A program made the translations under genes and the position numbers. DNA of 64,000 nucleotides. Origin: Bradyrhizobium sp. BRP22 (lineage in GTDB: Bacteria > Pseudomonadota > Alphaproteobacteria > Rhizobiales > Xanthobacteraceae). Below the pieces are notes generated by a model that was not told the origin of the DNA, ran no database searches, and saw only the letters and a program-made list of their open reading frames with translations. Numbering within the stretch: the first letter of the stretch is position 1; each line of letters opens with the position of its first letter. Shown one piece after another: positions 22,346-31,761 of this stretch. The stretch spans positions 124,001-188,000 of the forward strand of contig NZ_JADYVX010000002.1 of the NCBI RefSeq assembly GCF_020194175.1, written 5' to 3'.

Positions 22346-25300
22346 ATGCATATCGAACGGCGCAACACCACGGCCGGAGAATCTCCTTACGCCGGAATCA
22401 ATTTCAGACTGACCACGTCTGAGATCCGCAATCCGGATGGCTCCGTCGTATTCCGTGCTGACAATGTCGAGGTGCCCGAATTCTGGTCGCAGGTCGCCTC
22501 CGACGTGCTCGCCCAGAAATATTTCCGCAAGGCCGGCGTCGCCGCGCGGCTGAAGAAGGTCGAGGAGGAGACTGTTCCCTCGTGGCTGTGGCGCTCGGTG
22601 CCCGACAGCGAGGCGCTGGCGCTCCTGCCTGAGAGCGAGCGCATCGTCGGCGAGACCTCGGCCAAGCAGGTGTTCGACCGCCTCGCCGGCTGCTGGACCT
22701 ATTGGGGCTGGAAGGGCGGCTACTTCTCCTCCGATGAAGACGCGCAAGCCTTCTTCGACGAGATCCGCTACCAGCTCGCCAAGCAGATGGTGGCGCCGAA
22801 CTCGCCGCAATGGTTCAACACCGGCCTGCACTGGGCCTATGGCATCGACGGCCCCGGCCAGGGCCACTATTACGTCGACTACAAGACCGGCAAGCTGACG
22901 AAGTCGAAATCGGCTTACGAGCATCCGCAGCCGCACGCCTGCTTCATCCAGGGCATCGAGGACGACCTCGTCAACGACGGCGGCATCATGGACCTCTGGG
23001 TACGCGAGGCGCGCCTGTTCAAATATGGCTCCGGCACCGGCTCGAACTTCTCGCGCCTGCGCGGCGAAGGCGAAAAACTGTCCGGCGGCGGCCGCTCGTC
23101 CGGCCTGATGAGCTTCCTCAAGATCGGCGACCGCGCCGCCGGCGCGATCAAGTCCGGCGGCACCACGCGCCGCGCCGCCAAGATGGTCGTGGTCGACATC
23201 GATCACCCCGACATCGAGACCTATATCGACTGGAAGGTGAAGGAGGAGCAGAAGGTCGCCGCCCTCGTCACCGGCTCCAAGATCAACCAGAAGCACCTGA
23301 AGGCGGTGCTGAAGGCCTGCGTCAACTGCGAAGGCTCGGGCGACGACTGCTTCGATCCCGAGAAGAACCCCGCGCTCCGCCGCGAGATCAAGCTGGCGCG
23401 CCGCGCCATGGTGCCCGACAATTACATCAAGCGGGTGATCCAGTTCGCCAGGCAAGGCTACAAGGACCTCCAGTTCGACATCTACGACACCGACTGGGAT
23501 TCGGAGGCCTATCTCACCGTCTCCGGCCAGAACTCCAACAACTCGGTCTCGCTGAAGGACGACTTCCTGCGCGCCGTCGAGACCGACCGCGACTGGAACC
23601 TGGTCGCCCGCACCAACAAGAAGATCACCAAGACGCTGAAGGCGCGCGATCTCTGGGAGAAGATCGGCTATGCCGCCTGGGCCAGCGCCGATCCGGGCCT
23701 GCACTTCAACACCACGATGAACGACTGGCACACCTGCAAGGCGTCCGGCGACATCCGCGCGTCCAACCCGTGCTCGGAATACATGTTCCTGGACGACACC
23801 GCCTGCAACCTGGCGTCCACGAACCTGCTCACCTTCTACGACACCACCACCAAGCGCTTCGACATCGAGTCCTACGAGCATCTGTGCCGGCTCTGGACCA
23901 TCGTGCTCGAGATCTCTGTGCTGATGGCGCAATTCCCCTCGAAGGCGATCGCGGAGCTGTCCTACGAATTCCGTACGCTCGGCCTCGGCTTCGCCAATAT
24001 CGGCGGCCTGCTGATGACCATGGGCCTGCCCTATGACTCCAGGGAAGGCCGTGCGCTTTGCGGCGCGCTGACCTCGATCATGACCGGCATCGCCTACAAG
24101 ACCTCGGCCGAGATGGCGGCCGAGCTCGGCACCTTCCCCGGCTACAAGAAGAACGCGGCCCACATGCTGCGGGTGATCCGCAACCATCGCCGCGCCGCGC
24201 ATGGCCAGGCCACCGGCTATGAGGCGCTCTCGGTCAACCCGGTGCCGCTCGACCACGCCTCCTGCCCGCAGGCCGATCTGATCGGCCACGCGACCAGGGC
24301 CTGGGACGATGCGCTTTCGCTCGGCGAGACCAACGGCTATCGCAACGCGCAAGTCACCGTGATCGCGCCGACCGGCACCATCGGCCTGGTGATGGATTGC
24401 GACACCACCGGCATCGAGCCTGATTTCGCGCTGGTGAAGTTCAAGAAGCTCGCCGGCGGCGGCTACTTCAAGATCATCAACCAGGCAGTGCCGGCAGCCT
24501 TGCGCGCGCTCGGCTATCGCGAGAGCGAGATCGCGGAGATCGAGGCCTACGCCGTCGGCCACGGCTCGCTCTCCAACGCGCCGGGCATCAATGCCTCTAC
24601 GCTGAAGGCAAAGGGCTTCACCGATGAAGCCATTGCCAAGGTCGAGAAGGCGCTGCCGACCGCGTTCGACATCAAGTTCGCCTTCAACAAGTGGACCTTC
24701 GGCGAGGACTTCATCCGCGACCAGCTCGGCATCGGCGCGGAAGCGATCGCCGCCCCCGGCTTCGACCTGCTCTCGGCGATCGGCTTCTCCAAGCGCGAGA
24801 TCGAGGCCGCCAACGTGCACATCTGCGGCGCGATGACGGTGGAGGGAGCTCCACACCTCAAGGCCGAACACTATCCGGTGTTCGACTGCGCCAACCCCTG
24901 CGGCAAGATCGGCAAGCGCTATCTCTCGGTCGAGAGCCACATCCGCATGATGGCGGCGGCGCAGCCGTTCATCTCGGGCGCGATCAGCAAGACCATCAAC
25001 ATGCCGAACGACGCCACGGCCGAGGACTGCAAGGCAGCCTACATGCTGTCCTGGAAGCTGGCGCTGAAGGCCAACGCGCTCTATCGCGACGGCTCGAAGC
25101 TGTCGCAGCCGCTCAACTCGCAGCTCATCAGCGATGATGAGGACGAGGACGATGCGGTCGAGGCGCTCTACGAGAAGCCGATGGCCGCGCGCGCCGCGCA
25201 GGTCTCGGAGAAGATCGTCGAGAAGCTGGTCGAGCGCATCGTCGTGATGCGCGAGCGCGAGAAGATGCCGGATCGCCGCAAGGGCTACACCCAGAAGGCG

Positions 25301-26107
25301 GTGGTCGGCGGCCACAAGGTCTATCTCCGGACCGGCGAATATGACGACGGCCGCCTCGGCGAGATCTTCATCGACATGCACAAGGAAGGTGCGGCGCTCC
25401 GCTCCTTCATCAACAACTTCGCGATCGCGGTCTCGCTCGGCCTGCAATACGGCGTGCCGCTCGATGAATATGTCGACGCCTTCACCTTCACCCGCTTCGA
25501 GCCCGCAGGGCCAGTGCAGGGCAACGACTCCATCAAGTACGCGACCTCGATCCTTGACTATGTCTTCCGCGAGCTCGCGGTGAGCTATCTCGCCCGCTTC
25601 GACCTCGCCCATGTCGATCCCAACGAGAGCGGCTTCGACGCGCTCGGCAAGGGCGTCGAGGAAGGCAAGGACCCGGAGGCGCCGCAGCACCAGGCAACAA
25701 AATACCTGTCGCGCGGTCTCACCCGCTCGCGCACCGACAACCTCGTCGTCATGCGCGGCGGCTCGACCGCCGTCAGCCAGACCACCGACAACGCGCCCGC
25801 CGGCGGCTCCCGCGTCACCGCCCTCTCCTCGCAAGGCGCGCAGTCCCGCGTCTCCGACACCATCGAAGGCGCGGTGGCGCTGAAGCAGGAAACGGAGCAC
25901 GACCTCTCGCCGGCGGAAAAGGTAGGGCACTGGAGCAAAGCCGGCACCGCCGCTGCGGTTGCGCCGACGAAGGCCGAACGCCGCGCGGAAGCGAAGGCCA
26001 AGGGCTATGAGGGCGAGATGTGCTCGGAGTGCGGCAACTTCACGCTGGTGCGGAACGGTACGTGCATGAAGTGCGACACGTGCGGAAGTACGACGGGGTG
26101 TTCGTGA
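22346..26107 (+). CDS. nrdJ: Class II (adenosylcobalamin-dependent) ribonucleotide reductase
   Basis: A 1253-residue enzyme that reduces ribonucleotides to deoxyribonucleotides with coenzyme B12. The start [17 protein letters not shown] is chosen because the typical alphaproteobacterial NrdJ begins this way; the longer frame from 22118 lies in the leader. Catalytic-barrel motifs include [21 protein letters not shown], the substrate-loop [18 protein letters not shown], and [31 protein letters not shown]-like domain follows near residues 975-1090, and the tail ends in a zinc-ribbon-like MCSECGNF...[14 protein letters not shown] that can carry redox cysteines. A perfect terminator follows. Confidence 0.96.
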   Translation: MHIERRNTTAGESPYAGINFRLTTSEIRNPDGSVVFRADNVEVPEFWSQVASDVLAQKYFRKAGVAARLKKVEEETVPSWLWRSVPDSEALALLPESERIVGETSAKQVFDRLAGCWTYWGWKGGYFSSDEDAQAFFDEIRYQLAKQMVAPNSPQWFNTGLHWAYGIDGPGQGHYYVDYKTGKLTKSKSAYEHPQPHACFIQGIEDDLVNDGGIMDLWVREARLFKYGSGTGSNFSRLRGEGEKLSGGGRSSGLMSFLKIGDRAAGAIKSGGTTRRAAKMVVVDIDHPDIETYIDWKVKEEQKVAALVTGSKINQKHLKAVLKACVNCEGSGDDCFDPEKNPALRREIKLARRAMVPDNYIKRVIQFARQGYKDLQFDIYDTDWDSEAYLTVSGQNSNNSVSLKDDFLRAVETDRDWNLVARTNKKITKTLKARDLWEKIGYAAWASADPGLHFNTTMNDWHTCKASGDIRASNPCSEYMFLDDTACNLASTNLLTFYDTTTKRFDIESYEHLCRLWTIVLEISVLMAQFPSKAIAELSYEFRTLGLGFANIGGLLMTMGLPYDSREGRALCGALTSIMTGIAYKTSAEMAAELGTFPGYKKNAAHMLRVIRNHRRAAHGQATGYEALSVNPVPLDHASCPQADLIGHATRAWDDALSLGETNGYRNAQVTVIAPTGTIGLVMDCDTTGIEPDFALVKFKKLAGGGYFKIINQAVPAALRALGYRESEIAEIEAYAVGHGSLSNAPGINASTLKAKGFTDEAIAKVEKALPTAFDIKFAFNKWTFGEDFIRDQLGIGAEAIAAPGFDLLSAIGFSKREIEAANVHICGAMTVEGAPHLKAEHYPVFDCANPCGKIGKRYLSVESHIRMMAAAQPFISGAISKTINMPNDATAEDCKAAYMLSWKLALKANALYRDGSKLSQPLNSQLISDDEDEDDAVEALYEKPMAARAAQVSEKIVEKLVERIVVMREREKMPDRRKGYTQKAVVGGHKVYLRTGEYDDGRLGEIFIDMHKEGAALRSFINNFAIAVSLGLQYGVPLDEYVDAFTFTRFEPAGPVQGNDSIKYATSILDYVFRELAVSYLARFDLAHVDPNESGFDALGKGVEEGKDPEAPQHQATKYLSRGLTRSRTDNLVVMRGGSTAVSQTTDNAPAGGSRVTALSSQGAQSRVSDTIEGAVALKQETEHDLSPAEKVGHWSKAGTAAAVAPTKAERRAEAKAKGYEGEMCSECGNFTLVRNGTCMKCDTCGSTTGCS

Positions 26108-26154
26108 TTCTGCGATGACGGTCATGCTGCCCGGCCTTGACCCGAGCATCCACG

Positions 26155-26180
26155 AAAGGCGGCCGAAAGGCCGCCTTTCC
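26155..26180 (+). terminator. Rho-independent terminator after nrdJ
   Basis: AAAGGCGGCC-GAAA-GGCCGCCTTT is a perfect 10-bp stem with a GNRA-type tetraloop, 47 nt after the nrdJ stop. Confidence 0.9.
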
Positions 26181-26190
26181 TATGTTCAAA

Positions 26191-26220
26191 TTGTGTCGAA
26201 CTCGATCCATAACCTATAAT
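26191..26220 (+). promoter_or_regulatory. Sigma-70-like promoter of the TIR-like/ATPase operon
   Basis: TTGTGT (26191-26196), an 18-nt spacer and a perfect TATAAT (26215-26220), 43 nt before the first start codon. The consensus -10 is unusual among the GC-rich promoters of this window. Confidence 0.6.
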
Positions 26221-26263
26221 TGCAGAGTGCGACAACAAACATCTTTCACCAGTAAGACTTGTC

Positions 26264-27094
26264 ATGACGACTGACGAAAAGACTACCAAAAAGGAAGCCC
26301 TTTGCTTTGTCGTAGGCCCAATCGGCAAAGAGGGTACTCCCGAGCGAAAGCACGCAGATTTGCTGCTAAATGCGATCATCAAGCATGTGTTGGAGAACAA
26401 CGAGTTCGGTTACAAGGTCAGACGTGCCGATGAGGACGCAGATCCTGGCATGATCGGAGATCGCGTTATTGCCGATATAACAAGATCACCGCTGGTTATT
26501 GCCGACCTGACCGATTTAAATCCGAACGCATTTTATGAACTAGGAATTCGTCATGCAACTGAACTACCGACCATACACATCGCGAGGTCCGGCACACCTC
26601 TGCCATTCGACAACGTTGCCCATCGCACTATATTCGTCGATCTAACTGATTGGCAAAGCATCGAACAAGCTCGCAGTCGACTGGCAGATTCCGCCAGAGC
26701 AATCGCCAAGCCGGACTACAGGGTTAGCAATCCCATTACACAAGCCAACGCCAGCTTTAAGATGCGGCAAAGTGAAGATCCCCGCGAGAGACTTCTAGCT
26801 GAACTACAGGAACGCCTGGTATCCATTGAGAGTGCGCTAGCTCAGTCATCCCGCAGACAAAGCTCCAAATTGTGGGACGACACTAAAAATCGAGAAAAAA
26901 TAAGAGATCGCGTCTCAGATGAAATAATTGAGATCGCCAGCGCAGAACGAAAAAACGGACGCAGCAGCGATGAAATCCTGGCTTTACTAAACACTCATAT
27001 ATTCGAAGAGACGCCAACTGACATCCGTCTCGATGGCAACAACATCTCAATTAGCTATCCGGGAGTTTCTTACTCTAGCAACTTAGTTGATTAG
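26264..27094 (+). CDS. TIR-like / nucleoside deoxyribosyltransferase-fold protein (putative defence effector)
   Basis: A 276-residue protein. The first 150 residues form a Rossmann-like sensor or nucleotide-hydrolase fold: CFVVGPIG (14-21), ERKHADLLLNAII, RADEDADPGMIGDRVIADI, then VIADLTDLNPNAFYELGIRHA. D81, N86-N88 and E92 sit where deoxyribosyltransferases and TIR-like NAD hydrolases keep catalytic residues. LPTIHIARSG and RTIFVDLTD complete the core. The last 100 residues contain a charged coiled coil (about 165-215) and a small C-terminal domain. Codon use is AT-rich compared with neighbours, which suggests transfer. It is followed after 89 nt by an Sll1717-type ATPase gene, probably one operon. 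The enzymatic activity is inferred. Confidence 0.75.
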   Translation: MTTDEKTTKKEALCFVVGPIGKEGTPERKHADLLLNAIIKHVLENNEFGYKVRRADEDADPGMIGDRVIADITRSPLVIADLTDLNPNAFYELGIRHATELPTIHIARSGTPLPFDNVAHRTIFVDLTDWQSIEQARSRLADSARAIAKPDYRVSNPITQANASFKMRQSEDPRERLLAELQERLVSIESALAQSSRRQSSKLWDDTKNREKIRDRVSDEIIEIASAERKNGRSSDEILALLNTHIFEETPTDIRLDGNNISISYPGVSYSSNLVD

Positions 27095-27100
27095 CTCGTC

Positions 27101-27132
27101 GGCGGATTAGCCGAAGGCCTAATCCTCCGCCG
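27101..27132 (+). promoter_or_regulatory. Hairpin between the two operon genes
   Basis: GGCGG-ATTAG-CC at 27101-27112 can pair with GG-C-CTAAT-CCT-CCGCC ending at 27132, with two small bulges and a GAA loop. There is no T-run. It could set the ratio of the two gene products or be a weak terminator. Confidence 0.45.
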
Positions 27133-27183
27133 CTCACTCCTCGCACTCTCGACAATCTTGTAGACGAAAACGAGCAGAAAATC

Positions 27184-28680
27184 ATGCCCATTAATTTATC
27201 GACCATTTCTAATTTTGGCGGGACAGACGCGGATGAAGATGCCTTGCTGCTGGACTCCTTCGAAGATCATCCGGCTTACTCGCAAATTGTGCAGCACGAA
27301 AGATTCTGCATTCTTGGCCGGAAAGGGAGCGGAAAAACAGCGATCTTCAAGAAAATCCTACAGGACAGGCAAGCCAACGCATTCTCGTTCGGCCACACAT
27401 TCACAGATTACCCATGGCACCACCACGACAAACAAAAAAAGGCCGGAGTGCCTGAGGAACAGTGCTTCGTGCAAAGCTGGACCTATCTTTGTCTGATCTC
27501 GCTGTCAAAAATCCTTCTCAATCAAGACCACTCACAGCCCTATAGCGAGGGCACCGTTGATCATATCCAGCGCGTTGAAAGATTCATTCTCGACACGTAC
27601 GGCAGTCGTGACCCGGACGTTACACAGATATTTTCTCCTTCCCATAAACTGCGATTCTCGGGCGACATCGGGATCAATTGGAAAATCTTTAAGGCATCCA
27701 CAAAGATAGACAGCATCGAGATGGAGCATCTACCGACGATTGCCCAAGAGGTGAATCATAATCTCCGCACGTCCGTTGTCGAAAGCCTCAATCCCGAGAA
27801 CCACTACTACGTCTTATTCGACCAGTTAGACCTCGGATTTTCGATTGAAGACAAGGCGTACTCCTTGAGGCTGATCGGATTGCTGCTCGCCGCAAAGGAG
27901 CTTAACGTTCTCGCCAAGGCAAAAGGAAAAAAGCTGACGATAGGTATTTTCTTGAGAGACGACATTTACGGCTCACTGCGCTTTGAAGACAAAAACAAAA
28001 TAACCGAAAATTTTGCCGCCCCCGTCTATTGGGATCACGGGCCGAACCATCGCACGATGAAGAGCCTTATGGAAAAGCGGTTCACCACGGTTACGCAGTC
28101 GAGCAAGCACATCGATTGGGAGGAAATATTTGATGAACTACACAAGATGACCGGTCGACAGACCAAGTACCAATACATGAGCGATCGAACATTCTTGCGA
28201 CCGCGCGATATGATTAAGTTTTGCAATGAAACGTTGACGGCTTACAAAGCGTCTATGGATGGCGCTGGAAGGTTCGAGAACAAACACATTTTGGCTGCTC
28301 AATCTCATTATTCGGACTACCTTTACAGAGAGCTTGAGGATGAAATTCACAAACAGATTTCGAACTATGAATTTTATGTCGAAGTTCTGAAAAATTTGGA
28401 CTCTCTCCAATTTACCCGAGACGATTTTCTTCAATCATGGGAAAGCCGAAGATCGCTCTTGTCCGGCGACGATAAGCCTGACCTCGCAATGAAGCAGCTA
28501 TATAGTTTCTCACTCATTGGCTATTATTCGCCGGGTGGCGGAGCGGGTGGATCGGAGTACATCTGGAAATACAAAGACCAAAAAAGCACATTCAATGAGA
28601 ACGCATCGCAGTTCCGAGTTCATCCCGGCTTTAAAGAAGTGCTTGGCCTAAAGAAGTTCAGCCGCTCGGACCCAGGCTAG
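27184..28680 (+). CDS. Sll1717-family P-loop ATPase (putative defence partner)
   Basis: A 498-residue protein of the type annotated 'P-loop ATPase, Sll1717 family'. It opens with FGGTDADEDALLLDSFEDHPAY, then Walker A GRKGSGKT at 45-52 and Walker B YYVLFDQLD near 208-216. A sensor-like IGIFLRDDIYGSL and FLRPRDMIKFCNETL follow, as in STAND/KAP-like ATPases. The C-terminal 150 residues look helical and may be a substrate or DNA/protein sensor. The gene is AT-rich and shares direction and promoter with the TIR-like gene. Large ATPases of this kind often act as sensors in antiphage systems; the pairing here is inference. Confidence 0.78.
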   Translation: MPINLSTISNFGGTDADEDALLLDSFEDHPAYSQIVQHERFCILGRKGSGKTAIFKKILQDRQANAFSFGHTFTDYPWHHHDKQKKAGVPEEQCFVQSWTYLCLISLSKILLNQDHSQPYSEGTVDHIQRVERFILDTYGSRDPDVTQIFSPSHKLRFSGDIGINWKIFKASTKIDSIEMEHLPTIAQEVNHNLRTSVVESLNPENHYYVLFDQLDLGFSIEDKAYSLRLIGLLLAAKELNVLAKAKGKKLTIGIFLRDDIYGSLRFEDKNKITENFAAPVYWDHGPNHRTMKSLMEKRFTTVTQSSKHIDWEEIFDELHKMTGRQTKYQYMSDRTFLRPRDMIKFCNETLTAYKASMDGAGRFENKHILAAQSHYSDYLYRELEDEIHKQISNYEFYVEVLKNLDSLQFTRDDFLQSWESRRSLLSGDDKPDLAMKQLYSFSLIGYYSPGGGAGGSEYIWKYKDQKSTFNENASQFRVHPGFKEVLGLKKFSRSDPG

Positions 28681-28791
28681 ACCGACGGAAACCAGCGGAT
28701 GAATTGCCTGCGGTTTTGCCACGCCGGCGCCCCGTCGCTCCTCAATGGCCTTCAGCGCGTCGGGCGAATTAACTGATCCGCCCAGCGCGCT

Positions 28792-29712
28792 CTACCGCTG
28801 TCGTTGCGCCAGATAGAATCCGGACAGCACCAGGACCAGCCCTGTCGCCTGCAGCGCGGTCGGGGGCTCGCCGAGCAGGAGCCAGCCGACGAGCAGGGTC
28901 AGCGCCGGCACCATCGCCGGGAAGACGGCGGCGCGGGCGACGCCGAGAAGCTGGATCGAGAATGCGAACAGATACAGCGCCGCGGGGCCGGCCAAGATTC
29001 CCTGCCCCACGGCCTGCAGCGCGTTTTCGCCGAGGCCCAGCGCCACCACGCGGCCGAGCCCGCCGGATGCCGCATAGACCGGCAGCAGCAAGAGCGACAG
29101 CACGCTGATGACGGTGGCCGCGGAGAAGGCGGAGATGCTCCAACGGCGCAGCAGCGCGGCGAAGACCGCGAACATCAATCCGGTCAGGACGAAGATCAGA
29201 TCGCCCAGCACGCCGTCGGGCCCGATATGGCCGATCGATTCAGCCCCGATCACGGCCAGGCCGCCGACGATGACGACCGCCCCGAACACCCGCGAAAACG
29301 AAATCCGCTCCTTCAGCAAAACGGTGGCGAGAAACAGGCCGCCGAGCGTCGCGCAGGAAGGCTGGATGACGCTGCCATGCCCCAACGGCACGAACAGGAA
29401 GCCGGTATAGCTGATGATTGACATCACGGGTCCGCCGAGCACCATCAGCACCAGTCCACGGCCCCATCCGATGCCGCAGAGATTGCCTAGTCCGGCGCGA
29501 AGCACGAGCGGCAGGAACGCGATGCCCGACCACATATAACGATGCATCAGCAGGTCCGCGGGCGTGAATCCGACCTTCAGCCCGTGCCGTGTCGAGACGA
29601 AGCCGAGCGCCCAGCACAACGCCGCGCCAAGGCCGCAGGCGACCCCAAGCAAGGCCGGTTTCGCATCCGATTTGTGGGTTGGAGCATCGGCGCCGATGGT
29701 CGGCTTGGTCAT
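28792..29712 (-). CDS. EamA-family (DMT) transporter
   Basis: A 306-residue inner-membrane protein with ten hydrophobic segments in two EamA repeats (GVACGLGAALCWALGFVSTRHGL..., and GDLIFVLTGLMFAVFAALLRRW...). The motif GHGSVIQPSCATLGGLFLATVLLKER is typical of the end of repeat one. Likely exporter of a small metabolite. It is transcribed towards the ATPase gene and divergently from bluB. Substrate unknown. Confidence 0.88.
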   Translation of the reverse strand: MTKPTIGADAPTHKSDAKPALLGVACGLGAALCWALGFVSTRHGLKVGFTPADLLMHRYMWSGIAFLPLVLRAGLGNLCGIGWGRGLVLMVLGGPVMSIISYTGFLFVPLGHGSVIQPSCATLGGLFLATVLLKERISFSRVFGAVVIVGGLAVIGAESIGHIGPDGVLGDLIFVLTGLMFAVFAALLRRWSISAFSAATVISVLSLLLLPVYAASGGLGRVVALGLGENALQAVGQGILAGPAALYLFAFSIQLLGVARAAVFPAMVPALTLLVGWLLLGEPPTALQATGLVLVLSGFYLAQRQR

Positions 29713-29987
29713 CGCCGACGCTTACGTCAGCCGCCACAGCGGATCAACCCACGGCCATGCAAGGCTGACGGGCGCATGGGCCATCGAAAGAGGGTAACGA
29801 AAACGTGGACCTCGGGCATTTTGTGCCGCGAGAACGCGGACCCGCATCGCATCCGCTGTTTGACAATCGAATCGAAGCACGTAGCCGCAGGCAGGATAGT
29901 TAGTCCAATTTTCTCGCCGGTGCCGAATATCCGGGAGACACCCATCCAGTTGACCGCCGCGCTCTTTCATCCGAGTCTGCAACTCTG
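29713..29987. other. Intergenic region upstream of bluB
   Basis: About 275 bases between divergent genes. I searched for the conserved boxes of a cobalamin riboswitch, which often precedes B12 genes, and did not find them. No clear promoter recognised. Confidence 0.4.
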
Positions 29988-30620
29988 ATGGTTACCTTCG
30001 ACGAGCAATTTCGCCGGCAGTTGCGCGAACTCCTGATCTGGCGGCGCGACGTGCGGCGATTCCGGACCGATCCGCTGCCTGACGGTGCGCTGGAGCGGCT
30101 CATCGACATCGCCTGTCTGTCCCCGTCGGTCGGTCTGAGCCAGCCGTGGCGGTTCGTCATCGTGGAGGACCCGGTGCGACGCAGCGCTGTGATCGACGAC
30201 TTCAGGGCCTGCAACGCCGATGCTCTGGCATCCTATTCGGGCGATCGCGCGGCGCGATATGCCGCATTGAAGCTGGCAGGTCTCGAGGAGGCGCCGGGTC
30301 ATCTCGCTGTGTTCGCGGACAAGGCCAGCGAGATCGGCCACGGCCTCGGACGCGCAACCATGCCGGAGACAGTCGAATATTCGGTCGTCGCGGCCATCTG
30401 CTCGATGTGGCTCGCCGCGCGGGCCGAAGGAATCGGACTCGGATGGGTGTCGATCCTGAACCCTGTGCGGATCAATGAAATTCTGGACGTACCAAGCTCT
30501 CAGAAGCTCGTCGCTTATCTCTGCGTCGGTTATCCGCAGATGGAGCTTGACCATCCCGAGCTTGAACGAGAAGGTTGGGAAAATCGACATCACTCGCGTG
30601 AGTTCACGACGCGACGATAA
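29988..30620 (+). CDS. bluB: 5,6-dimethylbenzimidazole synthase
   Basis: A 210-residue flavin-destructase that cleaves reduced FMN to make the lower ligand of vitamin B12. Family motifs are clear: LLIWRRDVRRFRTDPLP, SPSVGLSQPWRFV, YSGDRAARYAALKLAGLEEAPGHLAVF, GLGRATMPETVEYSVVAAI and WLAARAEGIGLGWVSILNP. The conserved Asp and Ser around the FMN (in DVRRFR and PSVG) are present. The enzyme is cytoplasmic. It stands alone here, about 4 kb from the B12-dependent NrdJ. Confidence 0.95.
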   Translation: MVTFDEQFRRQLRELLIWRRDVRRFRTDPLPDGALERLIDIACLSPSVGLSQPWRFVIVEDPVRRSAVIDDFRACNADALASYSGDRAARYAALKLAGLEEAPGHLAVFADKASEIGHGLGRATMPETVEYSVVAAICSMWLAARAEGIGLGWVSILNPVRINEILDVPSSQKLVAYLCVGYPQMELDHPELEREGWENRHHSREFTTRR

Positions 30621-30682
30621 CGCGTCACGAGGCGGCTCGGAGCGAACAAGCACCGTGTGGGGTTCTTTATCTCGAGACGATC

Positions 30683-30928
30683 TCAGCGCGGCGGCGGCCA
30701 ACGGCCCGGCTGCGTGTAGACAAAGGCAAAGCGCGGGTTGATTCCGCAATACGAGAACGTGCCGGACGCGCTCGCCAGGCATTGTTGGTAGGTCCGGAAG
30801 TAGCAGAGGCCCGGAAGGCCATAGTCCTTTCCCTGCAGGCAGAAAGGATAGTCCTGCGCGGCGGCTGGCGAGATTGCTCCCAACGCTGCTGAAACCGCAA
30901 CGGTCAGGGCGAGCATAAGTCGTCGCAT
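30683..30928 (-). CDS. DUF3551 small secreted protein
   Basis: An 81-residue protein with a signal peptide (MRRLMLALTVAVSAALGAISPAAAQ) and a mature part DYPFCLQGKDYGLPGLCYFRTYQQCLASASG, quoted in pieces, carrying four cysteines as in the DUF3551 family of Bradyrhizobium. It probably forms a small disulfide-bonded periplasmic fold. Function unknown. GAGGTATC lies before the ATG. Confidence 0.88.
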   Translation of the reverse strand: MRRLMLALTVAVSAALGAISPAAAQDYPFCLQGKDYGLPGLCYFRTYQQCLASASGTFSYCGINPRFAFVYTQPGRWPPPR

Positions 30929-31073
30929 GAGATACCTCCTTAAGGATTGGTGCCTGGTTCGACGGAGGAAGTCGTTCTTGCGCCCGGTTGATCTGGGTCA
31001 ACGCGGCTTGGGAAGAATATGCAATCGATGGCAGCCGCGAAACTGGGAGAGTAGACATGTAGGAGAAATAGAC

Positions 31074-31319
31074 ATGATGACCAAAACGATGTTGACGGCA
31101 GCCACGGCATTTTCCCTCCTGGCCATGCCAGTCATGGCGCAGCGCGGCGACGCGGAAAGGAGTGGCCATCATTATTCGGGCGGCCCCAAGACTGAAGTGC
31201 CGCACCATATGGGCAAGAAGCAAACCACCGGCTCTTCCAAAAAGGCGAGGTCCGGAGGTCACCACTACACCGGAGGCCCCGCCACCGGCACTCCGCACCA
31301 CATGGGCGAGAAGCAGTAG
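31074..31319 (+). CDS. Small secreted protein with two HHYxGGP...PHHMG repeats
   Basis: An 81-residue protein with a signal peptide (MMTKTMLTAATAFSLLAMPVMA) and two repeats of about 19 residues: HHYSGGPKTEVPHHMGKKQ and HHYTGGPATGTPHHMGEKQ, joined by a Ser/Lys linker. Paired histidines suggest metal binding in the periplasm. AGGAGA lies 8 nt before the ATG at 31074; the longer frame from 30927 was rejected. No named family is known to me. Confidence 0.75.
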   Translation: MMTKTMLTAATAFSLLAMPVMAQRGDAERSGHHYSGGPKTEVPHHMGKKQTTGSSKKARSGGHHYTGGPATGTPHHMGEKQ

Positions 31320-31761
31320 CGCGGCTTGGCTGCTCTTTTCTCGAACAGGTGCGCCCCGCCGATGGATTGTCCGTGCTGCTTTCGACCATCTTTGGCGTTT
31401 TCGAAGGGCCAGGACGTGTTCCTGAAAACCGTCGCGTGCGACAAGAGGAAGGAATGATTTCGTTCTGCATCTGACTCTATTTCGTTCCCAAAGAACGAAT
31501 CGGAATCGAGCAGATCGGGCGCGATGAAAGCCTAACGATTGGTTTCTGCCGGACTGGTCGAAGACGCAAACAGCTCGGCGTTTATGAGAGCTGCGCCTAC
31601 CGCGCCGGGCGCACGAACTCGCCGGAAGCGGCCAGCCGAGGCCGCCATAAATTTTCCCTCACGCCCGCGTTGTCTTGATCAAAGCGGCGGCAGGACCTAT
31701 CCTCTCGCTCATCTCGGACTGCCGCACTCCGTTGATGCAAGACTGAATGGAGAGCGCATCG
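31320..31761. other. Intergenic region with a small hairpin
   Basis: About 440 bases. A perfect 7-bp hairpin TTCGTTC-CCAAA-GAACGAA lies at 31481-31499. Otherwise only weak overlapping frames are seen. Confidence 0.4.

Noticed and set aside
22283-26149. A 1288-codon minus-strand frame over nrdJ
   Set aside because: It mirrors the real gene in GC-rich DNA, is full of Arg/Gly/Ala runs and has no motif or ribosome site.
29713-29987. Cobalamin riboswitch before bluB
   Set aside because: Same conserved boxes not found.
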